From NCBI GenBank assembly GCA_033764335.1, contig JANRJC010000017.1, forward strand, positions 1 through 64,000: DNA of 64,000 nucleotides, written 5' to 3'. The DNA comes from JAGQVA01 sp033764335 (lineage in GTDB: Bacteria > Bacteroidota > Bacteroidia > J057). This document shows positions 40,942 to 50,249 of this stretch, in pieces; position 1 is the first letter of the stretch; each line of letters starts with the position of its first letter. A program made the position numbers and the translations under genes. Below the pieces are notes generated by a model, which was not told the DNA's origin, ran no database searches, and worked only from the letters and a program-made list of their open reading frames with translations.

Positions 40942-43670
40942 TGACATTTCGTTTTACCTTCTTCCCTGCTGTAATCGCCTTGTTCTTTTTTGCCTTCTTT
41001 TCACCCCTTTATGCCCAACATACTATTCGTGGAGTCGTACTCGATGAGTCCAGTAACGAATCAGTAATCGGCGCTACGGTCAATATCAAAGATCAGCCCG
41101 TCGGAACGGTGACTGATTACGAGGGATTATTTTCCCTCACCACCGACCTGAATTTTCCCCTAACCCTTGAAGTTTCTTCTTTTGACTTTATCACCACTTA
41201 CCTCATTGTCGAAGCCGAAACCGAACTCCTTAGCGTAACCCTGCGCCCGGAGAACACCTTTAGCGATGAAGTAGTAGTTTCTGCCTCCCGAATCGAAGAA
41301 AAAATTCTGGAGTCTCCCGTTTCGATTGAAAAATTTACCCTGATGAAAATCCGGGAAACACCCGGCAGCGATGTTTTTGCCAGTATGGCAGGATTTAAAG
41401 GCATACAAATTAATACCAGCAGCCTCACTTTTACTTCCATCAATACACGGGGATTTGCCGACGCACAAAACTGGCGGTTTATTCAGTATGTGGACGGAAT
41501 GGACATTAATTCTCCGGGTCTCAACTACTCTTTCGGAAATCTTCTCGGACCTACCGAACTCGACCTCCGCAATATCGAAGTTGTGCCTGGCCCAGGTTCG
41601 GCTCTCTACGGCCCTAACGCTTTTAATGGCCTGCTGGTAATGAATTCGAAAAACCCTTTCGAATACCAGGGCATCAGTGCTCAGGTCAAAGGCGGAATTA
41701 CCGTGCAAAAGGCTGCCGGGAACAACCCTTTTGGGGAATTTACCCTTCGCTACGGCAAAATGATCAACGAACGCTGGGCCTTTAAATTTAACGTCAATTA
41801 CCTCACGGCTACGGACTGGGGAGCCAATGATGAGTCCTGGCATATTACCCAACAAAACGTCGCACAAAAAGACCCGTTACTCCAGCGGCCCCGCTCACAC
41901 CCCAATTTCAACGCCGTGAATGTTTATGGCGACGAAATTGTAGTGCCGGTATATATCACTCCCGACTCCGCGATTCAGGTCAACCGCTCTGGCATCGCCG
42001 AATCCGAAATCCTTGATTACGGAGTAAATAATTTCAAATTGAATGGTTCCCTTCATTTTCGCCCCCAAAAAAATGTGGAGGCTGTTTATGACGTGCGTTT
42101 TTTTCAGGCAGATGCCATCCTGCGTCATACCACCGTTTATCCCATGCGGGACATCCGTCAGTTGATTCAGAAACTGGAAGTCAAAGGGGAAGACTTTAAT
42201 GTAAAAGCCTACTACAGCTACGAAGATGCCAACAAATCCTATGCATTGCTGGGAACGGGTGCATTTATTCAGGAAGGGCTGAAATCCAGTGCCCGTTGGT
42301 CAGGCGATTACGGAGCCGCCTACCGCGGCGAAGTGCCCGGCATTTCTGCCGGGGACCATGCAGCCGCGAGGCTGTTTGCCGACCGGGATATACCCGGCTC
42401 CGAAAGTGAAAACTTCCAAAAACTGCGCAACGCCAGTCTTTCCAACCCGGACGTACTTACCGGCGGCTCTCGTTTTATAGACAAGTCCAGTATGCTACAT
42501 GTGGAAGCCAACTACGATTTTCGCGGAAAAATCGCCTTCTTTGACCTCCAGGAAGGCATTAGCTACCGGCAGTATTTCCTCAATTCCGAAGGGAACCTTT
42601 TCAACGACGGTGAACTCGGTTTTAACGGCATAATTGCCGTTCAGGAGTACGGAGCCTATGCTCAGGCTTCCAAAAATTTACTCAACGATCACCTCGCTTT
42701 CCGCAGTTCGCTTCGTATAGACAAAAACCAAAATTTTGAAGCTCGTGTAAGCCCGAGGGCCTCTGCGGTTGTTTCTCTGGGGAAAGAACGCCAACATAAT
42801 TTCCGCCTTTCCGGCCAGACCGGTTTCCGCAACCCCGCTACACAGGAAACCTATATCGCGCTTGATATTGGAAGCGCCATTATCCTCGGGGGTACACAAG
42901 ACAATATCAACCACTACAACTACAACCTCGGAGAAAACAAAATCGTCAACGGACGCGATATCCACCAGCAGTTTGTAACGACTGCCTCCGTCGCTAAGTT
43001 TCTCGCCGAAGGAGCTAACAACCCCTCACTGCTTGTCCCTTCACGCCTTGACTATCTTCGCCAGGAGCAGATCACTACTTTTGAATTAGGCTACCGCGGG
43101 CTTTGGAAACAAAAACTGCTGATTGATGCCAATGTCTATTACAATACTTACCAGGATTTTGTAACCCGAACCCTGGCCTATAGCCTACTGGTAAACCGCG
43201 CTTTTGCCGTTTATACCAATGTTCCCGACAAAATCACCAGCTATGGCGCAGGGCTTCAGTTGGAATACATTTTTCCTCGCGGATACCGCGTCTGGGGAAA
43301 TTATACTTATACCACTTTTGATGCAGAAGAAGCGATGAAAAACAATCCCGGCTTTTTCCCGGCCTTTAATACGCCCCAAAACCGATTTAATCTTAATGTG
43401 AGCAATCGGGACGTTTTTAAAGGCATAGGGTTTAGCGCCGCCTTCCGGTGGTCGGATTCTTACCTCTGGCAGTCGCCCTTCGGGCAAGGGGAAATTCCCG
43501 CATACAACGTGGTGGATGCTGCGGTAAGTTACCGCATAACCGCCGTGAAGTCCACTCTCAAAATAGGCGCAGCCAATCTCCTCAACCAGGAATATAAACA
43601 AATCTACGGAGGCCCGGCGATTGGTGCGCAGTATTACATGAGTTTTACTTTTGATGAATTGTTAAACTAA
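40941..43670 (+). CDS. TonB-dependent outer-membrane receptor
   Basis: A 909-residue outer-membrane transporter. A signal peptide (about 1-24, PLYAQ) precedes a carboxypeptidase-regulatory-like domain (HTIRGVVLDESSNESVIGATVNIKD, about 25-110), the plug (SPVSIEKFTLMKIRETPGSDVFASMAGFKG ... INTRGFA ... VEVVPGPGSALYGPNAFNG, about 125-235) and a 22-strand-type barrel ending in an aromatic (SFTFDELLN). Unlike SusC proteins it lacks a SusD partner and is shorter, so small-molecule uptake (metal chelate, vitamin, peptide) is more likely than glycan import; the substrate is not readable. It is translationally coupled to the TonB gene. Confidence 0.9.
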   Translation: MTFRFTFFPAVIALFFFAFFSPLYAQHTIRGVVLDESSNESVIGATVNIKDQPVGTVTDYEGLFSLTTDLNFPLTLEVSSFDFITTYLIVEAETELLSVTLRPENTFSDEVVVSASRIEEKILESPVSIEKFTLMKIRETPGSDVFASMAGFKGIQINTSSLTFTSINTRGFADAQNWRFIQYVDGMDINSPGLNYSFGNLLGPTELDLRNIEVVPGPGSALYGPNAFNGLLVMNSKNPFEYQGISAQVKGGITVQKAAGNNPFGEFTLRYGKMINERWAFKFNVNYLTATDWGANDESWHITQQNVAQKDPLLQRPRSHPNFNAVNVYGDEIVVPVYITPDSAIQVNRSGIAESEILDYGVNNFKLNGSLHFRPQKNVEAVYDVRFFQADAILRHTTVYPMRDIRQLIQKLEVKGEDFNVKAYYSYEDANKSYALLGTGAFIQEGLKSSARWSGDYGAAYRGEVPGISAGDHAAARLFADRDIPGSESENFQKLRNASLSNPDVLTGGSRFIDKSSMLHVEANYDFRGKIAFFDLQEGISYRQYFLNSEGNLFNDGELGFNGIIAVQEYGAYAQASKNLLNDHLAFRSSLRIDKNQNFEARVSPRASAVVSLGKERQHNFRLSGQTGFRNPATQETYIALDIGSAIILGGTQDNINHYNYNLGENKIVNGRDIHQQFVTTASVAKFLAEGANNPSLLVPSRLDYLRQEQITTFELGYRGLWKQKLLIDANVYYNTYQDFVTRTLAYSLLVNRAFAVYTNVPDKITSYGAGLQLEYIFPRGYRVWGNYTYTTFDAEEAMKNNPGFFPAFNTPQNRFNLNVSNRDVFKGIGFSAAFRWSDSYLWQSPFGQGEIPAYNVVDAAVSYRITAVKSTLKIGAANLLNQEYKQIYGGPAIGAQYYMSFTFDELLN

Positions 43671-43722
43671 ATCACCCCGGCAGGATTTAGCAGGTATTCA
43701 GAAAATTTGCCAAATTGGCCGC

Positions 43723-44346
43723 GTGAAAATTGTATGCATTTCTGATACCCATGGAAAACACAACCTGTTTTCCCTCCCCGAAGGAGACATGATCCTCCAC
43801 GCCGGTGATTTCAGCAAACGAGGAACGGAAGACCAGATCAGAGATTTTCTGAAATGGTTTTCCGCTCTTGATTACCGGCACAAGGTTTTTATTGCCGGAA
43901 ACCACGATTTCCTGGTCGAAAGAGAGCCGATGAAATTTCGCCGGATGATTCCCGAAAACTGCATTTATCTCGAAGATTCCGGCGTCGAAATCGAAGGTAT
44001 CCGGTTTTGGGGTTCGCCCATTACACCGTGGTTTTACGACTGGGCTTTCAATCGCCATCGCGGAACGGAGATTCTTCCCCACTGGAAAAAAATCCCCCTC
44101 AATACCCAAATCCTCATCACCCATGGCCCTCCCGCCGGAGTATTAGACCAGACCTTCCGGGGCGAAAAAGTAGGCTGCCGCGACCTGATGGATAAAATTT
44201 CGGTTGTACGCCCCCAAATACACCTCTTTGGCCATATCCATGAAGCCGCCGGAATGATCGAACAAAACGGTACGATCTTCGCCAATGCCAGTGTTCTGAA
44301 CCTTAACTACGAACCTGCCAACGAACCGATTGTACTTGACTGGTGA
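43723..44346 (+). CDS. Calcineurin-like metallophosphoesterase
   Basis: A 207-residue cytoplasmic phosphoesterase starting at GTG. All metal-ligand motifs are present: ISDTHG (D8, H10), LHAGDFS (D28 region), AGNHDFL, ITHGPPAGVLD and LFGHIHEAAG. The compact size and SDTHGKH opening fit the subgroup related to UPF0046/Mpped-type and Ser/Thr-phosphatase-like enzymes. Substrate unknown. Its 3' end overlaps the convergent cystathionine gamma-synthase-like gene by 40 nt. Confidence 0.9.
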   Translation: MKIVCISDTHGKHNLFSLPEGDMILHAGDFSKRGTEDQIRDFLKWFSALDYRHKVFIAGNHDFLVEREPMKFRRMIPENCIYLEDSGVEIEGIRFWGSPITPWFYDWAFNRHRGTEILPHWKKIPLNTQILITHGPPAGVLDQTFRGEKVGCRDLMDKISVVRPQIHLFGHIHEAAGMIEQNGTIFANASVLNLNYEPANEPIVLDW

Positions 44347-45479
44347 GTTTTTTCGATCGCCTGTTGAATGTCCTGAATCAGGTCATTAACATCCTCTATG
44401 CCCACAGAAAGGCGCAATAGCTGATCCGAAATACCCATTGCGGTACGCATTTCCGGGGAAATTTTGGCATGAGAAGTCATCCGGGGAGAGCAGATAATGG
44501 ATTCGATTCCCCCCAGACTCATTGCCGGATGGATCAGGTGAAGATTTTTTTGGAAAGATACGATATCCAAATCTTTTAATTCGAAGGACAACATACCTCC
44601 AAAACCCGACATCTGCTGTAATGCCAGTGTGTGATCGGAGTGAGATTCGAGACCCGGGTAATTCACCTTCGATATGGCAGGATTTTTTTCCAGATAATGA
44701 GCCAGCGTCAGTGCATTTTGGTTTTGTCTTTCCACGCGGATGACCAGGGTGCGGAGGCTGCGCTCAAGCAGGGCGCAGGTCTGCGCGTTGAGCGTTCCGC
44801 CCAGGTTTACTGAGCGGCTGCGAATCGCAGCCATAATCTCTCGCGAAGCGATAACCGCCCCACAGATGATGTCCGAGTGCCCGCCGAGGTATTTGGTTCC
44901 GCTGTGAAGCACCACGTCAATTCCGAGATCAATCGGATTCTGGTTGACCGGTGAGGCAAAAGTATTGTCTATCACGGTTATAATCCCGTGTTTCTTAGCC
45001 AGCGCCACAATGGCGGATATATCCGTAAGTTCAAGCAGGGGATTAGAAGGAGTTTCGATGTAAATCACCTTTGTTTCGGGACGAATCGCTGCTTCAAAAT
45101 AAGCAGGGGCGTTGCCGGGGGTGAAAGTATAGTCTATTCCCAGCCCCTTAAACTCTGCCGTCACCATGTGGTGAGTGCCGCCGTAAATTCCCCCCTGAAA
45201 TACGGCATGGTCGCCTTTTTTGAGCAGGGCCAGCAGCGCAGCGACCACTGCCGCCATTCCCGAAGACAGTACCAGCCCGTCCTCTCCGTGTTCCAGCGCG
45301 CATAGTTTTTTTACTACGGCGTCCTGATTAGGGGTATTAAAATACCGGGGATAAACACTTTTGTCGGTATCAATGTATTCGTAGGAAGTTCCGGTATAAA
45401 CCGGCGTCAGAATACCCCGCGTTTCGGGGTCTTTATGAGTTCCGGAGTGAACCGCAGCGGTGGATTTATTGAGGTGCAT
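44307..45479 (-). CDS. Cystathionine gamma-synthase/lyase-family PLP enzyme
   Basis: A 390-residue cytoplasmic PLP enzyme of the Cys/Met-metabolism family; the ATG at 45479 gives the normal N-terminus (TAAVHSGTHKDPETRGILTPVY) although the frame is open further upstream. Landmarks are YPRYFNTPNQDAVVKKLCALE, SSGMAAVVAAL, YIETPSNPLLELTDI, D171 in VIDNTFASP (stacks on PLP) and the PLP-lysine K196 in LHSGTKYLGGHSD. It would interconvert cysteine- and homocysteine-type thioethers; synthase, gamma-lyase and beta-lyase cannot be separated by eye. It is divergent from folB with about 100 nt between starts. Confidence 0.9.
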   Translation of the reverse strand: MHLNKSTAAVHSGTHKDPETRGILTPVYTGTSYEYIDTDKSVYPRYFNTPNQDAVVKKLCALEHGEDGLVLSSGMAAVVAALLALLKKGDHAVFQGGIYGGTHHMVTAEFKGLGIDYTFTPGNAPAYFEAAIRPETKVIYIETPSNPLLELTDISAIVALAKKHGIITVIDNTFASPVNQNPIDLGIDVVLHSGTKYLGGHSDIICGAVIASREIMAAIRSRSVNLGGTLNAQTCALLERSLRTLVIRVERQNQNALTLAHYLEKNPAISKVNYPGLESHSDHTLALQQMSGFGGMLSFELKDLDIVSFQKNLHLIHPAMSLGGIESIICSPRMTSHAKISPEMRTAMGISDQLLRLSVGIEDVNDLIQDIQQAIEKTHQSSTIGSLAGS

Positions 45480-45582
45480 AGGAGTGGTTTTGAGCAGTAC
45501 TAAAGGATAAAGGTACGGAGAATGTTGAAATGGTAGATACAGCGGCGGGAGAGAATTGGTATATTGCGGGGAAAATCCTTTT

Positions 45583-45948
45583 ATGACCGGAACAATATTC
45601 CTCCACGACCTCAAAATACTTTGTATTGTAGGCATTCATCCCAAAGAACGAGACTTCCGACAGGCTTTGTTTCTGGATATTGAAGTGGATCAGGACTTTG
45701 CCTCCGCAGCAGGTTCGGAGTATGTGGGAGATACCGTGGACTACTCTGTATTAGCGGAGGAAGTGGATAAACTCCTCACAAGTCGTCAGTACCAATTGAT
45801 CGAAACAGCCGCCGAGGAGGTATGCCAAACAATTTTTGGAAAATGGCCACAGGTAACCCGATGTAAGGTAAAAATTAAAAAGCCGGCTGCTGTACCTCAG
45901 GCGGCCTTTGCCGCAGTGGCTGTCGAGCGATTCCGCGCTCAAATCTAA
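45583..45948 (+). CDS. folB: Dihydroneopterin aldolase
   Basis: A 121-residue enzyme of folate biosynthesis, converting 7,8-dihydroneopterin to 6-hydroxymethyl-dihydropterin and glycolaldehyde as an octamer. The ATG at 45583 gives the canonical start TIFLHDLKILCIVGIHPKERDFRQALFLDIEVD; the frame opens nine codons earlier at TTG. The DTVDYSVLAEEV and IETAAEEVCQTIF segments (the Glu binds the pterin) and the late VKIKKPAAVPQAAFAAVAVER are characteristic. It is a single gene, away from other folate genes. Confidence 0.93.
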   Translation: MTGTIFLHDLKILCIVGIHPKERDFRQALFLDIEVDQDFASAAGSEYVGDTVDYSVLAEEVDKLLTSRQYQLIETAAEEVCQTIFGKWPQVTRCKVKIKKPAAVPQAAFAAVAVERFRAQI

Positions 45949-46124
45949 CATCCCCCGATGTCCTTATTTTATGTTTCAACAGCATAAAAAGTCTGCTCGC
46001 CGGTAGTTTTTGGTACAAATACCGCGAAATCCTTACCTGAGGAGAAAAAGGAGGCTGTTTAGCATAAATTTTGGAGTAAGCTAAATACCTAAACGAAACG
46101 CTTACCATCCCTTACACCTTGAAA

Positions 46125-46448
46125 ATGAAGCATGGCTTATTCTTTACTTTGCTCCTGCTACCTGTTTTTCAACTCGTAACCTTTGCACATTCGGCAACTG
46201 AGGCACCTGTTTATCTCATTTATCCTAACCCATTTGCAGACGATTTTGCCGTCGAATCTGAAGATGCGGACCTGAAAATGGAGGTTTTTACGCTGGGTGG
46301 ACAGAAAATTCCTTCCACCATCTACAAATTCCACCACGACGGACGCATTCGCTATGAGACCGGCAGAGAACTCACAAAGGGTCTCTACCTCGTTCGTTTA
46401 TTCACGAAAGGAGAGACTTTTTTTCAGAAAATGATGAAAATTAATTGA
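46125..46448 (+). CDS. Signal peptide plus stand-alone T9SS type A sorting domain
   Basis: A 107-residue protein (ATG at 46125). A signal peptide (about 1-24, ending TFAHSA) is followed almost at once by a complete type A C-terminal sorting domain: YLIYPNPFADDFAVES, LKMEVFTLGGQKIPS, RELTKGLYLVRLFTKGETFFQKMMKIN. There is no passenger between them. Such domains normally form the last 70-90 residues of large T9SS cargo. It could be a decayed cargo, a minimal surface protein, or a competitor or modulator of the export machinery. A strong terminator follows. Confidence 0.75.
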   Translation: MKHGLFFTLLLLPVFQLVTFAHSATEAPVYLIYPNPFADDFAVESEDADLKMEVFTLGGQKIPSTIYKFHHDGRIRYETGRELTKGLYLVRLFTKGETFFQKMMKIN

Positions 46449-46468
46449 AACGCCTTAGACAAGCCTAT

Positions 46469-46502
46469 AAAAGGGGAATCATTTATGGTTCCCCTTTTTT
46501 AT
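46469..46502 (+). terminator. Intrinsic terminator
   Basis: A perfect 10-bp stem (AAAAGGGGAA with TTCCCCTTTT) around a 10-nt loop, then TTATTTTT. It lies 20 nt after the CTD-only gene. Confidence 0.9.
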
Positions 46503-46507
46503 TTTTG
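46500..46507 (+). promoter_or_regulatory. -7 box upstream of the TPR lipoprotein gene
   Basis: TATTTTTG matches TAnnTTTG exactly, 31 nt before the ATG at 46539 and at the tail of the preceding terminator. Confidence 0.4.
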
Positions 46508-46538
46508 TGTAAATTAGTGGAAAAACAATCCGTGTCTA

Positions 46539-47570
46539 ATGAGAGTTTTTATACTGTTTATACTTCTTCCGATCGGAATAGCGACATTTAGCTGCGACAC
46601 CCCTTATGCTACTACTCAGGAAAACCCTGACATTTCCTACAATGTCTATTTCCGGGAAAATGGCAGGGAAAAACTCGAAAAATACCTCAAAATCCTCAAT
46701 ACAACGGAAACCCGCTTTCAGGAAAACTACGATGAATCCGGAGAACTTACCGGCAGCCTGCATCTGATCATAAGGAAATCCGTTTACCTCGAAAACAAAC
46801 CCGAAGACCGCCTCGAATCCATCGCCGACAAACTGTCCCAGGTCATCGTCGAGAGCCTTCACAATATCGAAGATTACGATTCGCTGCGGATTGAGATGAC
46901 CGAAATTAAAGGGAAGCCGGAAGAGATTTTCTCTTTCAGCTACGACCTTTCCGAGGTTTACGCGCAAAGTTATCCCGATTATCCGCAGGAAGAGATGTCG
47001 GTGGAACAACATTACACGCTTGCCCGACAAGCCGCAGCCGAGCTCAACTACCCGCAGGCGCTTATCCATCTGGAAGTTTTGATGGATGAAGACCCGGAGT
47101 ATATTCCGGCGCTGGAGCTAAAAGCCAATATCTATGTTCTGCAACAGGAATACCTCAGCGCGGTTTTCCAATACGCGGAACTCATCACTTTGGACAGTAT
47201 GAATGTGTTTTACCATATTGAAAGTGGTAAGGCAAATATTGAACTGGGTTATTTTGAAGATGCCCGAAAAGATATAAACCGGGCCATACGAGTTTCCGGT
47301 TCACCTCAGGCAGAACACTTGTTTCTTCGGGGCAAAATCAGCTTTATGGAAGATGATTTTACTACGGCCCAAACTGAGTTTGATCAGACACTTTCCCTTG
47401 ACCCCCACTTTGCCGAAGCCTATTACTACCGGGGCCTTATATTTGTAGAAAATTCCCGCCGGTTTGAAGCCTGTCAGGATTTTCAAATGGCCCGGGAAAA
47501 AGGTGTTTACTCCGAAGACCTCGAAAAAGAATTAAGCCGCTGCCGAATTTTGGATTTGTTACCCCAATAA
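46539..47570 (+). CDS. TPR-repeat lipoprotein
   Basis: A 343-residue lipoprotein (lipobox TFSC, Cys19). Residues about 25-150 form a domain of unknown type (SYNVYFRENGREKLEKYLKIL, SLHLIIRKSVYLENKPEDRL). Tetratricopeptide repeats fill the second half (about 160-335), such as YTLARQAAAELNYPQALIHLEVLMDEDPEYIPALELKANIY and KISFMEDDFTTAQTEFDQTLSLDPHFAEAYYYRGLIF. TPR arrays bind partner proteins; here probably at the periplasmic face of a membrane. No functional partner is obvious from the neighbours. Confidence 0.85.
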   Translation: MRVFILFILLPIGIATFSCDTPYATTQENPDISYNVYFRENGREKLEKYLKILNTTETRFQENYDESGELTGSLHLIIRKSVYLENKPEDRLESIADKLSQVIVESLHNIEDYDSLRIEMTEIKGKPEEIFSFSYDLSEVYAQSYPDYPQEEMSVEQHYTLARQAAAELNYPQALIHLEVLMDEDPEYIPALELKANIYVLQQEYLSAVFQYAELITLDSMNVFYHIESGKANIELGYFEDARKDINRAIRVSGSPQAEHLFLRGKISFMEDDFTTAQTEFDQTLSLDPHFAEAYYYRGLIFVENSRRFEACQDFQMAREKGVYSEDLEKELSRCRILDLLPQ

Positions 47571-47591
47571 CTAGCAAGAGACTCTTTACGT

Positions 47592-47730
47592 AACTTTGAG
47601 AGAAACCTTATGCGCCCCCTCCGTGTTTTTTACCTTCCGGAGGTTCCCGCAAAGGCCGCCAAGGTCTCGCAAAGATCGCCAAGAGCCTCTTCGCGCACTT
47701 TGCGGATTCTTTGCGATCTTTGCGAGAAAC
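47592..47730. repeat. Palindromic intergenic repeat of the CGCAAAG type
   Basis: A perfect 15-bp arm (TCTCGCAAAGATCGC, 47665-47679) pairs with 47713-47727 around a 33-nt loop containing more CTTTGCG-like words. The segment CTTTGAGAGAAACC (47594) is a diverged direct copy of CTTTGCGAGAAACC (47719). This AAAG/CGC-rich repeat lies upstream of the aminopeptidase gene and has no start-codon role. Confidence 0.7.
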
Positions 47731-47786
47731 CCTGGATGACGAAAAATATTTTCATCTACAGGCATTCATTATTTTATATTTTCGCT

Positions 47787-49205
47787 ATGAAAAACCTGCG
47801 TTTTGTGTTTTTGCCGCTGTTCCTGCTTGTATCAGGTACGCTGCAAAGTCAGAATGAAATTCCTGCCGACTATCTTTCTGCGGAGTTTCATCAAGGGCGA
47901 AGAGATGCTTTACGTGCCCTTATGCCCGCCCATTCGGTCGCGGTTTTTTTCGCCGCTCCGGTGCGCAACCGCGCCAATGACGTGGATTATATTTATCACC
48001 AGAATCCCGATTTTTACTATTTGACCGGCTACCGGGAACCCCATTCGCTGCTGCTGCTTTTTTCCGAAGATCAAAAAACGGAGGATGGATCATGCCGGGA
48101 AATTTTATTTGTCCAGCCTCGCAATAAAATAGCGGAAATGTGGAACGGAAGACGACTGGGAGACGAAGGCGTCAAAACCACCCTGGGATTGAATTGTGTA
48201 TATAAAAATGCGGCATTTGAAGCCTTCCCGCTTGACTGGGGAGGTTTTGAAAAAGTTTTCTTTTTCCCCTTCAAAGACGACATCCGCAATACCGGCGACC
48301 CCGCAGATTTGTATGATCTGACTCGCATTTTTAGAGAAAAAACCGCTGACCTCAAAAACAAAGAAACCAATAAATTGCGCGAAATGATGGAGACCCTTCG
48401 GGAAATCAAAACGCCCGAAGAAATGGCTCTCATGCGCAAAGCCATCAATATTTCCGCCATTGCCCAAAAGGAAGTCATGAAAGCCATGCACTCCGGCATG
48501 TCGGAATCCGAAGTACAGGGAATCCATGAATTTGTTTATAAAAAATACGGAGCCGAATACGAGGGCTATCCCTCCATTGTAGGTGCAGGAGAAAATGGCT
48601 GTATCCTTCATTACACAGAGAATATCCGCCCCCGGTTGAATAACGACCTGGTTTTAATGGATTTAGGAGCAGAATATCACGGTTATACCGCCGACGTTAC
48701 GAGAACCATTCCCGCATCCGGACGATTTTCTCCCGAACAAAAAGCCCTCTACGATCTGGTTTATGAGGCTCAGGAAGCTGCTTTCGCCGCCTGTAAACCG
48801 GGCAACTCTTTTAGCGCCCCGCATATAGCCGCAAAAAAAATTATTGATACAGGACTCGCCAATCTGGGAATTATTCAGAAAGATTCTTTTCATACGTATT
48901 TCCCTCATGGCACTTCACATTTCCTGGGTCTCGATGTACACGACAGAGGTCGTTATGGCCCGCTCAAACCGCAAATGGTCATCACAGTCGAGCCGGGAAT
49001 TTATATCCCGCATGGCAGCCCCTGCGACCCCAAATGGTGGGGAATCGGAGTGCGAATCGAAGATGATATCCTGATTACAGAGACCGGTTATGAAAACCTC
49101 TCGGTTTATGCACCCCGAAAATCCGAAGAAATTGAAGCCATTATGGCGGAGCCTAGCCCCCTCGATGATTTCGTCTTACCGGCACTCGATCAGATGAATC
49201 ATTAG
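47787..49205 (+). CDS. pepP: Xaa-Pro aminopeptidase (peptidase family M24B)
   Basis: A 472-residue secreted aminopeptidase P. The ATG at 47787 gives a proper signal peptide (MKNLRFVFLPLFLLVSGTLQSQ); the frame open upstream to 47610 reads through an intergenic repeat. The N-terminal creatinase-like domain contains HQNPDFYYLTGYREPHSLLLLF. The pita-bread catalytic domain shows the five metal ligands: LMDLGAEY (Asp), YTADVTRTI (Asp), FPHGTSHFLGLDVHD (His), TVEPGIYIP (Glu) and GVRIEDDILIT (Glu). It removes N-terminal residues preceding proline, probably in the periplasm for peptide use. Confidence 0.93.
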   Translation: MKNLRFVFLPLFLLVSGTLQSQNEIPADYLSAEFHQGRRDALRALMPAHSVAVFFAAPVRNRANDVDYIYHQNPDFYYLTGYREPHSLLLLFSEDQKTEDGSCREILFVQPRNKIAEMWNGRRLGDEGVKTTLGLNCVYKNAAFEAFPLDWGGFEKVFFFPFKDDIRNTGDPADLYDLTRIFREKTADLKNKETNKLREMMETLREIKTPEEMALMRKAINISAIAQKEVMKAMHSGMSESEVQGIHEFVYKKYGAEYEGYPSIVGAGENGCILHYTENIRPRLNNDLVLMDLGAEYHGYTADVTRTIPASGRFSPEQKALYDLVYEAQEAAFAACKPGNSFSAPHIAAKKIIDTGLANLGIIQKDSFHTYFPHGTSHFLGLDVHDRGRYGPLKPQMVITVEPGIYIPHGSPCDPKWWGIGVRIEDDILITETGYENLSVYAPRKSEEIEAIMAEPSPLDDFVLPALDQMNH

Positions 49206-49245
49206 CAAATAATTTAATAGGGCTTTTTTTTACATTCCTTTTTAG

Positions 49246-49253
49246 TAATTTTG
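49246..49253 (+). promoter_or_regulatory. -7 box of the KASIII-like gene
   Basis: TAATTTTG matches TAnnTTTG exactly, 46 nt before the ATG at 49300; a T-run stands about 15-20 nt upstream where -33 would be. Confidence 0.4.
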
Positions 49254-49299
49254 TCCGCTGATTCTGAGTAGTGAGTAGTATTTAGGAAATTCAGCAAGT

Positions 49300-50244
49300 A
49301 TGTATATTAATGCTCTGGCACATTACCTTCCTGAAAAGGTCGTTCCCAATTCGTATTTTATCAATGTCAACGGGTTAACAGATGAATGGATAGAGGCCCG
49401 CACCGGTATCCGCGAAAGAAGAAAGGCTGGTTCGGGAGAAAATACGAATACAATGGCGGTCAATGCTTTAAAGCTTGCCGTTGAAAGCCTTCCCTACCCG
49501 AAAGAAGAAACGGATCTCATTGTAGGTGCAACCTATTCTCCCTATGATACCGTAGGCACACTGGCGCATGCCGTGCAATTTGAACTGGGGGTAAATCATA
49601 TCCCGGCCGTGTCTATTTCGGCAGCCTGTTCCTCCTTCCTCAACGCAATTGAAATTGTGGAAGGTTATTTTGCCTCCGGCAAAGCCAGCAAAGCGCTGGT
49701 TGTTGTCTCTGAACACAATACGGCCTACGCCAATGAAAAAGATACCGTATCAGGACATCTTTGGGGAGACGGAGCTGCCGCCGTTTTTATTTCACGGGAA
49801 AGACAATCCGAAAATGACCTGTTTATCCGTGAAGTAAATACCAAAGGTGCCGCTCTCGTCGGAAAAGGCGTGGAAGCCGTGGTCCTCCGGCCTTTTGATG
49901 GCGGAATCATCATGCCTCACGGGCGCGATGTTTTCATCAATGCCTGCCAGTATATGGCGCAGACCACCGACGATATTCTTAAAAAACATGGCTATTCCAT
50001 CGAAAATTTGGCCTGGTTTATTCCCCACCAGGCCAATATGCGTATATCCCGCAATGTCGCCGAACAGCTAAAGCTACCCGAAGAAAAAATTGTATCCAAT
50101 ATCCAGTACCTCGGCAACACCGGATGTGCAGGATGTGCCATCGGCCTCTCCGAAAGGAGAAACGATTACACGCCCGGCGATGTCATCGTGGTTTCGGTTT
50201 TTGGAGGTGGGTATTCCTATGGGGCGATGCTTGTAGAAGTTTAA
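49300..50244 (+). CDS. 3-oxoacyl-ACP synthase III (FabH-like)
   Basis: A 314-residue condensing enzyme of the thiolase fold with the complete KASIII triad: C110 in SISAACSSF, H243 in WFIPHQANMR, N273 in YLGNTGCAG. GIRERR (37-42) is the usual CoA-binding start. In fatty-acid synthesis it condenses acyl-CoA with malonyl-ACP; the divergence from textbook FabH leaves room for a secondary-metabolite or branched-chain role. It is monocistronic and convergent with the metalloprotease gene (5-nt gap). Confidence 0.9.
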   Translation: MYINALAHYLPEKVVPNSYFINVNGLTDEWIEARTGIRERRKAGSGENTNTMAVNALKLAVESLPYPKEETDLIVGATYSPYDTVGTLAHAVQFELGVNHIPAVSISAACSSFLNAIEIVEGYFASGKASKALVVVSEHNTAYANEKDTVSGHLWGDGAAAVFISRERQSENDLFIREVNTKGAALVGKGVEAVVLRPFDGGIIMPHGRDVFINACQYMAQTTDDILKKHGYSIENLAWFIPHQANMRISRNVAEQLKLPEEKIVSNIQYLGNTGCAGCAIGLSERRNDYTPGDVIVVSVFGGGYSYGAMLVEV

Positions 50245-50249
50245 AATCC

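Noticed and set aside
45953..45970. Small hairpin ACATC-CCCC-GATGT after folB
   Set aside because: Only five base pairs and a poor T-tract; too weak to call.
47610..47786. N-terminal extension of the aminopeptidase
   Set aside because: This stretch is an intergenic palindromic repeat; the signal peptide begins at the ATG at 47787.
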